Source: Pseudomonadales bacterium
Lineage (GTDB): Bacteria > Pseudomonadota > Gammaproteobacteria > Pseudomonadales > Azotimanducaceae
NCBI GenBank assembly: GCA_041395945.1
Contig: JAWKZN010000001.1
Span: forward strand, 992,001-1,056,000
DNA: 64,000 nucleotides
Direction: 5' to 3'
Shown: piece by piece, positions 43,795 through 51,557 of the stretch
Position numbering within the stretch: position 1 is the stretch's first letter
Layout: the number at the start of each line of letters is the position of its first letter
Notes under the pieces: model-generated
The model's input: only the letters and a program-made list of their open reading frames with translations
What the model was told of the DNA's origin: nothing
The model's database searches: none
Translations under genes and position numbers: made by a program

Positions 43795-44480
43795 GACTCG
43801 GGGGAAAACCGGTAGCCGATGCCTCTGACGGTCTGGATGGTGCGATCCAGACCATGAGGCTTCAGTGCCTTGCGCAGGCGCAGCACGTGGACATCCACCG
43901 TGCGCTCCTCCAGGTAGACGCTTCGGCCCCAGACGCGGTCGAGAAGCTGAGAGCGGTCGAAGGCACGATCCGGATTGCCCATGAACAGCTCGAGCAGACG
44001 GAACTCGGTAGGGCCGATCTTCACGACTGCGCCATCGATGGTGACCTGGTGGGCGGTGAGGTTCATCTGAATTCTGCCGCGCTCGAGCAGACCATCAGCG
44101 GCAGCGCCCGAGCGGCGCAGCAGCGCTTTTACCCGGGCGATCAGCTCCCGGGGAGAAAACGGCTTGACGATATAGTCGTCTACGCCGGACTCGAAGCTTT
44201 TCAGTTTGTCGGACTCTTCCCCTCGTGCTGTAAGCATGATCAGGGGCAGTCTGGCGGTGTGTTCATCGCGCCTCAATCGCTTCGCCAGGTCCACGCCGCT
44301 CAGCCCCGGCAGCATCCAGTCGACGACGACCAGGCTGGGCAGCAGGCCATCCAGGGTGTGGAGGGCGGCTTCCGCAGTATCCGCCTCCCAGACTTCGAAT
44401 CCGGCCCGGGACAGGGCAAACTTCAGCATATCCCGAATGTCGGTTTCGTCTTCGACCAGCAGGATGGTGTTTGCGGTCAT
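43791..44480 (-). CDS. phoB: Phosphate-regulon response regulator PhoB
   Basis: PhoB (229 residues) is the OmpR-type response regulator that activates Pho promoters. The receiver domain has phospho-acceptor Asp54 and KPFSPREL. The C-terminal winged helix has GPTEFRLLELFM and the recognition helix region EERTVDVHVLRLRKAL. ATG at 44480 gives the standard N-terminus. A Pho box 55 bases upstream indicates autoactivation, and overlapping genes make phoB the first gene of the whole phosphate unit. Confidence 0.96.
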   Translation of the reverse strand: MTANTILLVEDETDIRDMLKFALSRAGFEVWEADTAEAALHTLDGLLPSLVVVDWMLPGLSGVDLAKRLRRDEHTARLPLIMLTARGEESDKLKSFESGVDDYIVKPFSPRELIARVKALLRRSGAAADGLLERGRIQMNLTAHQVTIDGAVVKIGPTEFRLLELFMGNPDRAFDRSQLLDRVWGRSVYLEERTVDVHVLRLRKALKPHGLDRTIQTVRGIGYRFSPES

Positions 44481-44534
44481 CTGCGGGCCCGGTCTGCAGG
44501 GTCTGTATGCATGGCGGCCATTCTGGGGCGATAT

Positions 44535-44553
44535 TGTTACAGTTGTATGACAG
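44535..44553 (-). promoter_or_regulatory. Pho box of the phoBR-pst operon
   Basis: Read on the minus strand, CTGTCATACAACTGTAACA has two 11-base half-repeats (CTGTCAT and CTGTAAC), close to the PhoB-binding consensus. CAGAAT (44519-44524) lies ten bases downstream as a weak -10, the usual geometry for a Pho promoter without a -35. The box is 55 bases from the phoB start. Confidence 0.8.
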
Positions 44554-44620
44554 TACGGCGACACCGGGGTGGCGGGAGTTCGACGCAAGACCACAGAATT
44601 GAAAGCAGGAGGATGCGGAT

Positions 44621-45322
44621 ATGGGAGGAGCAGCGATGGGGAGGAAAGTGCGGGTCAGCTCGGCGGACGGATTCAGTCTGGGTGCCTACTGCGCGGCGCC
44701 GGCCGGAGAGCCTGCAGGGGCGGTGGTGGTGATTCAGGAGATCTTTGGCGTCAATGGCCATATTCGGGATGTGGTGGATGGCTACGCCCGGTCAGGCTAC
44801 TTCGCAATCGCGCCCCAGCTGTTCGATCGCCTGGAGAGAGATGTGGAGCTGGGATACGAAGGTGCCGATATGCAGCGGGGTATTCAACTGGCCCTGCAGC
44901 AGCTGGATCGACGCCTCGCCCTCCAGGATCTGCAGGCGACGGTGGCGTTTGCCGCCGGTGAGTCGGGCGGTCGCGCGGTGGGCGTCGTCGGCTACTGTTT
45001 CGGTGGTCTGATGTCCTGGCTGTGTGCCTGTGAACTCGACAGTGTCAGTGGCGCGGTCTGCTATTACGGCGGGGGCATTGCGGGGGTCGCCGAGCTCAAG
45101 CCCCGGTGCCCTGTACTCATGCATTTTGGCGAGCGGGATGCGCACATCCCCATGTCCGATGTGGAGAAGATCCGAGCGGCGCATCCCGAGGTAAGTGTGC
45201 AGGTCTACGCGGCTGACCATGGTTTCAATTGCGATCATCGCGCCAGCTACGACAAAGAGTCTGCAGATCTTGCGCTTGAGCGTACGCTGAATTTTTTTCG
45301 GCAACATCTGCAGGACAATTAG
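44621..45322 (+). CDS. Dienelactone hydrolase family protein
   Basis: A 233-residue alpha/beta hydrolase of the dienelactone hydrolase family. The triad is Cys126 (GYCFGG), Asp173 (GERDAHIP) and His200 (ADHGF), with Glu40 (QEIFGVN) in the position that activates the cysteine. True dienelactone hydrolases act in chlorocatechol breakdown, but many close relatives have other ester substrates. AGGAGG before ATG 44621 is a strong ribosome site. It diverges from phoB and stands alone. Confidence 0.88.
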   Translation: MGGAAMGRKVRVSSADGFSLGAYCAAPAGEPAGAVVVIQEIFGVNGHIRDVVDGYARSGYFAIAPQLFDRLERDVELGYEGADMQRGIQLALQQLDRRLALQDLQATVAFAAGESGGRAVGVVGYCFGGLMSWLCACELDSVSGAVCYYGGGIAGVAELKPRCPVLMHFGERDAHIPMSDVEKIRAAHPEVSVQVYAADHGFNCDHRASYDKESADLALERTLNFFRQHLQDN

Positions 45323-45520
45323 GAAGCGATTGCAGAGGGCCTGAAGACGGCTCCGCGCTTGACTTCCCGAGGGGGTTTGTTGATCCTTCGTGCGGTAGAC
45401 AGGGGCGGGGCATCCAATCGCTGATCCAGCGCATCGAGGCCCGGGGTGGTTGCGCGCGCCAGGTTTCGAATTGCGGGTAACCATCCAGCTACAGCATAGA
45501 CGCAGCACAGATCTGGATTG

Positions 45521-45582
45521 CGCAGATAGAGCGCGCACAGACGCAGATAGAGCGCGCGCAGAAATGCGGATAGAGTAGTGCA
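45521..45582 (+). repeat. Degenerate 21-23 bp tandem repeat
   Basis: About three copies of a unit with core CGCAGATAGAGCGCGC start at 45521, 45542 and 45565; the last is diverged. It runs straight into the next array. Confidence 0.7.
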
Positions 45583-45666
45583 CAAAGGTAGAGAGTGCAC
45601 AAAAGGTAGAGAGTGCACAAAAGGTAAAGAGTGCACAGAAAGATAAAGAGTGCACAAGGATAAAGA
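45578..45666 (+). repeat. 17-19 bp tandem repeat, five copies
   Basis: Five consecutive copies of a unit like GTGCACAAAAGGTAGAGA, with lengths 17, 18, 18, 19 and 17. Every unit begins with the palindrome GTGCAC. No regular spacers separate the copies, so it is not CRISPR. Confidence 0.9.
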
Positions 45667-45881
45667 GGACAACCTGGCAGAGCTTCGCAGCTTATCCAGG
45701 CTGTATAGAGAACCAGCTGACCGACTGCTGTCGAACAGGCTGGTAAACGAGGAGGAGTCGTCGGGTGTGCGTTCGCGCCTGCCCGGCACGTTGAGGAGGA
45801 GTGGCCACCACTGGGGAGGGCCGACGCAGATCCAGGTGCCGCAGCACTGCGGGTCTTGCCGTAACCTGCCGGGTGATCATA

Positions 45882-45962
45882 GATCCTTTAATAATCGGAT
45901 CCTTTGATAGATCGATCCTGTGATAAATAGATCGTCCCTAGAAGCGGATCCATTGATAAGAG
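45882..45962 (+). repeat. 16-bp tandem repeat rich in GATC, five copies
   Basis: Five copies of a unit like GATCCTTTGATAAATA with period 16, 16, 16, 17, 16. With a flanking TGATCA there are seven GATC sites in about 80 bases, which would be a dense target if this organism has Dam methylation. The last copy ends about 100 bases before the DUF3450 gene. Confidence 0.88.
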
Positions 45963-46017
45963 GAAGAAATCGCGAGCTGAAATGCTGTTTGCGCTTCGGA
46001 TCAGCGGTTGAAGCTTT

Positions 46018-46033
46018 TTGACAGATGAGTCAA
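46018..46033 (+). promoter_or_regulatory. TTGACA element with dyad, probable TonB2 operon control site
   Basis: TTGAC-6 nt-GTCAA (46018-46033) includes a perfect TTGACA -35. The matching -10 region around 46041-46046 is poor (CTAAGC), as expected for an activator- or repressor-controlled start. It lies 32 bases before the first ATG of the operon. Confidence 0.45.
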
Positions 46034-46064
46034 ATAAAACCTAAGCAATCCCGTAGGAAGTCGT

Positions 46065-46841
46065 ATGAATAAACATAGGAACAGGATTGTGGCGTTGCTG
46101 CTCGGTGCAGTGATTGCCGCACTGAGCGGATCAGCCGTAGCCGCGACACTGAATGACATTTTCGCGGTGTCGGAGCGGCTCAACGCTCAGGCGAGGCAGT
46201 CCCAGGCGAAAATTGATGCGCTGACAGAGGAAACCCGCGCACTCCTGAGCGACTACAAGATCGTTCTGAAGGAAATCGAGGGATTGCGGGTGTACAACCG
46301 GCAGCTCGAAAAGCAGGTGGGCAATCAGGAAAAAGAGATGGCCACCCTGACCCGCTCAATCGACGAAGTGACGGTGATCGAACGTCAGATTACCCCACTC
46401 ATGCTCAGGATGATCGACGGCCTGGAACAGTTCGTTTCCCTGGATCTGCCTTTCCTTGAGGAAGAACGATCCAATCGGCTGGAAGGACTGGTCGAGATGA
46501 TGGATCGCGCCGATGTCGCCGTGTCGGAAAAACTCAATCAGATTCTGCGGGCTTACCAGATTGAGAACGAATACGGCCGTACCCTTGAGTCCTATACAGA
46601 CGACGTCGAGATTGACGGTGTCGAGCGGAAAGTGGACATTCTCAAAGTCGGTCGAATCGCGCTGCTGTATCAGTCTCAGGACGGGGAAGAAACCGGTATG
46701 TACAACATCCGCACCCGTCAGTGGCAGCCCCTCGATGACAGTTACAAGACGCCTGTGCAGAACGGCATCCGGATGGCGCGCAAGCAGCTGTCGGTTGACC
46801 TGCTGTCGCTGCCAATTCCCGGCCCGGAGGCAGCACAATGA
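46065..46841 (+). CDS. DUF3450 protein of TonB2 cluster
   Basis: A 258-residue secreted protein with a signal peptide (about 1-26, ending SAVA). A long coiled-coil region follows (about 30-110, ALTEETRALLSDYKIVLKEIEG), then a C-terminal domain with the conserved GRIALLYQSQDG and WQPLDDSYK segments of DUF3450. Members of this family nearly always precede TtpC-ExbB2-ExbD2-TonB2 genes, and a periplasmic partner role in TonB2 energy transfer is assumed. The stop overlaps the next ATG by four bases. GTAGGAAG precedes the start. Confidence 0.88.
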   Translation: MNKHRNRIVALLLGAVIAALSGSAVAATLNDIFAVSERLNAQARQSQAKIDALTEETRALLSDYKIVLKEIEGLRVYNRQLEKQVGNQEKEMATLTRSIDEVTVIERQITPLMLRMIDGLEQFVSLDLPFLEEERSNRLEGLVEMMDRADVAVSEKLNQILRAYQIENEYGRTLESYTDDVEIDGVERKVDILKVGRIALLYQSQDGEETGMYNIRTRQWQPLDDSYKTPVQNGIRMARKQLSVDLLSLPIPGPEAAQ

Positions 46842-48394
46842 GCAACATCAAACAGATCAGAGCGAATATGAAAATGTTCTCCAACGTCTGCACTCAGGCA
46901 GACACCGGGATGCGCGCATCCTCGTGGATGCGCGCACTCTGGATAGCCCTGCTGCTGGCGCTTGGCAGCCAGGCTTTCGCCCAGGCGGCGGAAGAGGCTG
47001 CGCCACCCGCCGCTGATGACCTGCAATCGGTCACCGCGAACAGCCTCGATGAGCTGCTGAAGAATGTGGAACAGAGAAGAGTGGTCGAGTCCCGGACCAA
47101 CGTAGAGCGCGAGCAGCGGTTTGCGCGGGAAAAGGCTTCCCAGGCAAAGATGCTGGAAGACGCCAAGGCTGAACGCCGCCGTGAAGAGCAGAAGTCCGAT
47201 CGTCTCGAGACCACGTTCGATGAGAACGAAATCCGCATCGGCGATCTGCAGGAACAGCTGGATCGACGGCTCGGCCAGCTCAAAGAACTGTTCGGTGTTC
47301 TGCAGCAGGTAGCGGGGGATACCCGTGGCCTGTTCGAAGGATCGCTGATCACGGCGCAGATCCCCAATCGCGGCGAATGGCTGAGCGAACTCGCCAAGAA
47401 GATGGGTACCTCGACCGAACTTGCCACCATCGAAGAGATGGAGACGCTCTGGTACGAGCTGCAGCGGGAAATGACCGAATCGGGCAAAGTGGTCCGCTTC
47501 CCCGGCACGGTGGTCAAGCTCAGTGGCGACAAAGTCGACACGGACATCGTCCGGGTTGGTGCGTTTGCGCTGATCGCTGAAGGCGAGTATGTACGCTTCG
47601 AACCGGGTGACGAAGGCACCATCATCGAACTGGCACGTCAGCCCTCTGCACGGTTCGCGCGCACCGCAGCGGATCTGCAGAATGCTTCTCCGGATGAAAT
47701 CGTCGAGTTCGGGGTGGATCCGACCCGTGGATCCCTCCTGGCCCTGCTGATTCAGGCTTCCACCTGGGGTGACCGTATCGGCACGCCGTTCGGCGGCATC
47801 TCCAAGGGCGATTGCTGGCTGCCCTTCTGCGACGGCCAGGGCGGTTCGGTCGGTTCGGTGATCATTCTCGTCGGTATTCTGGGTGTGCTGCTCGCCATCG
47901 AACGCCTGATCACCCTGTCGATGGTGGGTGCCAAGGTGAGTGCGCAGAAGAAATCTGACACCGCCAATACGGGTAACCCGCTGGGTCGTGTGCTGAAGGT
48001 CTATGACGACAACAAGAATGTGGATGTCGAGACCCTCGAGATGAAACTTGGTGAGGCGATACTCGGTGAAACACCGAAACTGACCCGTAACATCACGCTG
48101 ATTCAGGTGATTTCGGTGGTCGCCCCCCTGCTGGGTCTGCTCGGTACGGTGATCGGTATGATCACCACCTTCCAGGCCATCACCCTGTTTGGTACCGGTG
48201 ATCCGAAGACCATGGCCGGTGGTATTTCCCAGGCGCTGGTGACGACGGTACTGGGTCTTGTGGTGGCGATCCCGACGACTCTGCTGCACGCAATCGTGGC
48301 GGCTCGAAGCCGCTCCGTGATTCACGTGCTCGAAGAACAGAGTGCGGGTATCGTCGCGGATCATGCCGAGAAGTCAGGGCGGGCACTGGGCTGA
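46838..48394 (+). CDS. ttpC: TtpC-like long MotA/TolQ/ExbB protein
   Basis: A 518-residue relative of Vibrio TtpC, required there for TonB2-dependent iron uptake. After an N-terminal hydrophobic export segment (about 32-50) come a charged coiled coil (about 65-150), a periplasmic beta-rich region, and a C-terminal ExbB-like domain with membrane helices near 340-360, 410-435 and 455-480. The signature is PLLGLLGTVIGMITTF. It overlaps the DUF3450 stop. A long hairpin begins at its stop codon and separates it from exbB2. Confidence 0.9.
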   Translation: MSNIKQIRANMKMFSNVCTQADTGMRASSWMRALWIALLLALGSQAFAQAAEEAAPPAADDLQSVTANSLDELLKNVEQRRVVESRTNVEREQRFAREKASQAKMLEDAKAERRREEQKSDRLETTFDENEIRIGDLQEQLDRRLGQLKELFGVLQQVAGDTRGLFEGSLITAQIPNRGEWLSELAKKMGTSTELATIEEMETLWYELQREMTESGKVVRFPGTVVKLSGDKVDTDIVRVGAFALIAEGEYVRFEPGDEGTIIELARQPSARFARTAADLQNASPDEIVEFGVDPTRGSLLALLIQASTWGDRIGTPFGGISKGDCWLPFCDGQGGSVGSVIILVGILGVLLAIERLITLSMVGAKVSAQKKSDTANTGNPLGRVLKVYDDNKNVDVETLEMKLGEAILGETPKLTRNITLIQVISVVAPLLGLLGTVIGMITTFQAITLFGTGDPKTMAGGISQALVTTVLGLVVAIPTTLLHAIVAARSRSVIHVLEEQSAGIVADHAEKSGRALG

Positions 48395-48437
48395 GCCTGG
48401 AATTGGCGGAGTGACCAGGGGTCACTCCGCTCAGGCT
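48394..48437 (+). other. Long hairpin between ttpC and exbB2
   Basis: GCGGAGTGACC (48406-48416) and GGTCACTCCGC (48420-48430) form a perfect 11-bp stem with a three-base loop. AGCCTG (48394-48399) and CAGGCT (48432-48437) add an outer 6-bp stem. No T-run follows, so it is more likely an RNA-processing or stabilising element than a terminator. Downstream, a GCAGGCGTAAC motif is repeated before exbB2. Confidence 0.7.
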
Positions 48438-48492
48438 TGGGACGCGCAGGCGTAACGAAGGCGTAAGAACGCAGGCGTAACAAGGAAGCAAT

Positions 48493-49011
48493 ATGTTTTA
48501 CGATGGCTACCTCGCGATCATTCAGTTCCTGGAAATGGGCGGCGATGTCCTTTATTTCATCGCTGCCATCACTTTCCTTATGTGGACGCTCATCTTCGAG
48601 CGGCTCTGGTACTTTCAGGCCGAGCACCGCAAGGTGATCCACGCCGCCACATCGACCTGGGAGGATCGGGCGGAACGGCGCTCCTGGAGCGCTCACCAGA
48701 TCAGAGATGGACTGATATCCGAGGCCGCAGAGCGGATCACCGGTAATCTGCCGCTGATACAGACCTGTGTCGCGCTCTGTCCTCTGCTGGGATTGCTCGG
48801 CACGGTGACGGGGATGATCTCGGTCTTTGATGCCATGGCCACCATGGGCGGAAATGCCCGCTCCATGGCTGCCGGGGTATCCCAGGCAACCATTCCCACC
48901 ATGTCGGGCATGATTGCATCGCTCTCGGGCCTGCTCGGCACCACGCTGATCAAACGCAAGGTCGATTTTGAGATCGAACTGTTCGAAGATCATCTGACGA
49001 TGGATCACTAG
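48493..49011 (+). CDS. exbB2: ExbB2 proton channel subunit
   Basis: A 172-residue short ExbB-family protein with three hydrophobic segments (about 17-37, 90-115, 130-155) and the signature PLLGLLGTVTGMISVF. With ExbD2 it forms the proton-driven motor for TonB2. AAGGAAG lies before ATG 48493. It is separated from ttpC by 98 bases holding a hairpin, and from exbD2 by 30 bases. Confidence 0.93.
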   Translation: MFYDGYLAIIQFLEMGGDVLYFIAAITFLMWTLIFERLWYFQAEHRKVIHAATSTWEDRAERRSWSAHQIRDGLISEAAERITGNLPLIQTCVALCPLLGLLGTVTGMISVFDAMATMGGNARSMAAGVSQATIPTMSGMIASLSGLLGTTLIKRKVDFEIELFEDHLTMDH

Positions 49012-49041
49012 ACGCGTGGATGAAGTAAGGAGAGTTGCAAT

Positions 49042-49449
49042 ATGAGACGTCAGGGCAACCGGTTCTCGAGATCTGACGATGAGTCTGACATCAACCTCAC
49101 GCCCATGCTGGACGTGGTCTTCATCATGCTGATTTTCTTTATCGTCACCGCGACCTTTATCAAGCAGGCGGGCATCGATGTGCTGCGACCTGAGGCGCTG
49201 ACGGCGACACAGAAGCCCACGGTCAGCGTGCTGGTGGCCGTTGGTGAAAATGGTGACATCTGGATCGACAAGAAGAAGGTCGATAGCGGCGCTGTACGCG
49301 CCCACATCGAGCGCCTGCACGCAGAGAACCCGAAAGGGGGACTGGTTGTCCAAGCGGATAAGGGTGCTAAGGTGGAAAAGGTGATGGCGGTGCTTTCGGC
49401 GGCCCGTGCCGCAGGCCTCGTTGAAGTCGCGATCTCCACGGAATCCTAG
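49042..49449 (+). CDS. exbD2: ExbD2 proton channel subunit
   Basis: A 135-residue bitopic protein with the membrane helix INLTPMLDVVFIMLIFFIV holding the essential Asp24, followed by a periplasmic domain. It pairs with ExbB2 and passes energy to TonB2. AAGGAGAG precedes its ATG; tonB2 follows after 12 bases, so stoichiometry is probably set together. Confidence 0.94.
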   Translation: MRRQGNRFSRSDDESDINLTPMLDVVFIMLIFFIVTATFIKQAGIDVLRPEALTATQKPTVSVLVAVGENGDIWIDKKKVDSGAVRAHIERLHAENPKGGLVVQADKGAKVEKVMAVLSAARAAGLVEVAISTES

Positions 49450-49461
49450 GAGGATCAGCGT

Positions 49462-50064
49462 ATGGCAATTCGATATCTCTTCGCGGTTGTACTCGGGATC
49501 ATTACGACCATTGTGCTGTTTCTCATCATGCAGTCAGTGATCTCCAGCGACCGGGATCCCTTTACCGACCAGTTCGATGGCCGGCTGGTGGATTTCGTGA
49601 GGCTGCAGGACGACGAAGAACTCGAGGTGAAGCAGCGTAAACCCACGCCGCCACCGCCGCCGGACGAACCGCCACCGGATATGCCGAAGCCGGACTTCGA
49701 CACCAGTGATGTATCCCAGGGTGTCGACATCGGTGCGGTAAATGTCAACGTCGACCTCAACGTCGGCGGAGTTGGCGGTTTCTCATCTGACGGTGAGTAC
49801 CTGCCGATTGTCAAAGTGGCGCCCGTCTACCCGCGACGTGCACAGACCCGGGGTATAGAGGGCTACGTGCTGCTCGAGTTCACCGTAACCAAAACCGGTG
49901 CTGTGGAAAACCCGGTAGTGATCGAGGCCAGCCCTCCGGGCATCTTCGATCGGGCTGCGATTGGTGCTGCGCTCAAGTTCAAGTACAAGCCCAAGGTGGT
50001 GGATGGAGAACCCATCGATGTGGCAGGTGTTCGAAACATGATCACTTTCGAGCTGTCGGAATAG
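49462..50064 (+). CDS. tonB2: TonB2 energy-transducing protein
   Basis: A 200-residue TonB: N-terminal membrane anchor (about 5-27), a proline-rich periplasmic stretch (PTPPPPPDEPPPDMPKP, about 61-77) and a C-terminal TonB domain (about 115-200) with the YPRRAQTRGIEGYVLLEFTV signature. It is shorter than E. coli TonB, as usual for TonB2. It contacts outer-membrane receptors, none of which is encoded in this window. AGGAGG precedes its ATG. Confidence 0.94.
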   Translation: MAIRYLFAVVLGIITTIVLFLIMQSVISSDRDPFTDQFDGRLVDFVRLQDDEELEVKQRKPTPPPPPDEPPPDMPKPDFDTSDVSQGVDIGAVNVNVDLNVGGVGGFSSDGEYLPIVKVAPVYPRRAQTRGIEGYVLLEFTVTKTGAVENPVVIEASPPGIFDRAAIGAALKFKYKPKVVDGEPIDVAGVRNMITFELSE

Positions 50065-50083
50065 CCCGGGCAGGAGATTATTC

Positions 50084-51457
50084 ATGCATTACCGAATCCC
50101 AAACGCGTTCAAACTACAGTGGCTCACGAGAATGCTCAGTAACCTTCCCGCTGTCGCTGTGGCGCTGACCCTGCTGGTCGGCGTACCCTTTTTCGGGGAG
50201 TTGGGCCTCACCGGAGTGACCGCCTCTGCGGCGGAAGACGAGGAGCCGGCACACAAGACCCGCCGTGTCCCGTCCATGAGCGAAGCCACCTTCAAGAAAC
50301 TGGCCGAAGCCCAGGAACTCATTGATGCCAAGGACCTCACGGGCGCAATGGCCGTGCTGGACACGATGCTCGACCGCAGCCGACGCCTCAACGGCAACGA
50401 GATCGGTCAGGTCCACAACATGCGCGGATTCGTGTACTTCTCCCAGGAGAACTACAACAAGGCCATCGAGGAATACCAGACGGTCATCGCTCAGGGAGAT
50501 GAAATCTCCGAGGGGCTGGAGACGACGACTCTCTATACCCTCGCTCAGTTGAGCTTCGTGGCGGAGCGCTACAAGGATGCGCTCAAGTACATGGAGATCT
50601 GGATCACCAAGGCCAACAACCCGGGTGCCGATCCGCACATCTTCATGGGTCAGGTCTACTATCAGATGCAGGACTATCCGAAAGCGATCCAGCAGATCGA
50701 AAAGGGCATCAGCATCGCCAAGGAGCGCGGGATTATCATCAAGGAAAACTGGTGGGGGCTGCTCAACTACCTGTATTTCGAGCAGGAGAACTGGCCGAAG
50801 GTACTGGAGATTCTCGAAATCCTGGTGCAGCAGTTCCCCAAACGGGAGTACTGGATCCGGCTCGCCGGCATTCATGGTCAGCAGGGCAACGAAAAGGAAC
50901 AGGTACATGCGATGCAGGCGGCCTATACCGCAGGCTTTCTGGTCGAGGAGCGGGATCTGACCAATCTGGCAGGTCTGCTCATGCAGGAACAGGTGCCATT
51001 TCGCGCTGCCATGGTCATGGAGCAGGGTTTCAAGGATAAGAAGATCGAGCGCAACGCCAAGAATCTGCAGGGCCTCGGTCAGGCCTGGCAGCTGGCACAG
51101 GAGACCGAGAAGGCGATTCCCGTTTATGAAGAGGCGGGCAAACTCGCGGAAGACGGCAGGATCTACGAGCGGCTGGCGCAGCTCTATCTGGACGACGATC
51201 AGTACGATGCCTGTGTCGACGCATCCAATGGCGCCATCCGCAAAGGGGGCATCCGTTCGCTGCCTCAGGTGTACATCGTCAAAGGGATGTGTGAGTTCAA
51301 CGGCGAAAAACTCTCCAGTGCCCGGGAATCCTTTGTCACCTGCCGCAAGGAGTCACGCGGCAGCAAGGATGAAAGCAACGAGCGCATCTGTCAGCAGTGG
51401 ATCACCTATATCGATTCAGAAACGAACCGTCGCGCGCAGCTGGCAGCCGCCCTCTGA
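50084..51457 (+). CDS. TPR-repeat protein of TonB2 cluster
   Basis: A 457-residue protein with an N-terminal export signal (about 16-48) followed by many tetratricopeptide repeats, for example GQVHNMRGFVYFSQENYNKAIEEYQTVI and HIFMGQVYYQMQDYPKAIQQIEKGI. TPR proteins end similar TtpC/TonB2 operons in Vibrio, Shewanella and relatives and are thought to help complex assembly in the periplasm. It is the last gene before a good terminator. Confidence 0.87.
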   Translation: MHYRIPNAFKLQWLTRMLSNLPAVAVALTLLVGVPFFGELGLTGVTASAAEDEEPAHKTRRVPSMSEATFKKLAEAQELIDAKDLTGAMAVLDTMLDRSRRLNGNEIGQVHNMRGFVYFSQENYNKAIEEYQTVIAQGDEISEGLETTTLYTLAQLSFVAERYKDALKYMEIWITKANNPGADPHIFMGQVYYQMQDYPKAIQQIEKGISIAKERGIIIKENWWGLLNYLYFEQENWPKVLEILEILVQQFPKREYWIRLAGIHGQQGNEKEQVHAMQAAYTAGFLVEERDLTNLAGLLMQEQVPFRAAMVMEQGFKDKKIERNAKNLQGLGQAWQLAQETEKAIPVYEEAGKLAEDGRIYERLAQLYLDDDQYDACVDASNGAIRKGGIRSLPQVYIVKGMCEFNGEKLSSARESFVTCRKESRGSKDESNERICQQWITYIDSETNRRAQLAAAL

Positions 51458-51486
51458 CACGGATTTCGAGTTCGAATCCATCCGGC

Positions 51487-51517
51487 GGGCCGGCTCTTCA
51501 CCGGCCCTCTTGCTTTT
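51487..51517 (+). terminator. Rho-independent terminator of the TonB2 operon
   Basis: GGGCCGG (51487-51493), a 7-base loop, CCGGCCC (51501-51507), then TCTTGCTTTT. A GC-rich stem with a T-rich tail 30 bases after the last TonB2 gene is a clear intrinsic terminator. It separates that operon from the riboflavin synthase gene. Confidence 0.85.
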
Positions 51518-51557
51518 AAGGCAGGTCTTTCCAGACAGCCCTCCGTGAGGCCCCGTC

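Larger units (their letters stand above)
45323..46064. other. Repeat-rich spacer before the TonB2 operon
   Basis: This 742-base stretch carries no convincing gene. It holds three separate tandem-repeat arrays (45521-45582, 45578-45666, 45882-45962) and, at its right end, a dyad overlapping a TTGACA element. An 86-codon plus-strand frame (45650-45907) and a 157-codon minus-strand frame (45319-45789) run through the repeats. They have no family likeness and look fortuitous. Confidence 0.6.

Noticed and set aside
45319..45789. 156-residue minus-strand frame through the tandem repeats
   Set aside because: The Leu/Ser/Tyr repeats are simply the array read backwards. There is no ribosome site or family likeness, and the unit lengths are not multiples of three.
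45650..45907. 85-residue plus-strand frame beginning in the last repeat unit
   Set aside because: It starts inside the array, has no recognisable family and ends in another array; at best a decayed fragment.
45686..45962. Replication origin (DnaA-box-like TTATCCAGG plus GATC cluster)
   Set aside because: Only one poor DnaA-like site is present, with no dnaA, gidA or parAB neighbours; the GATCs come from a tandem repeat.
51462..51486. tRNA T-arm look-alike (GAGTTCGAATCC) after the TPR gene
   Set aside because: The flanking bases do not pair with a 7-base loop, and no acceptor, D or anticodon arms fit upstream. The nearby GC stem is an intrinsic terminator.
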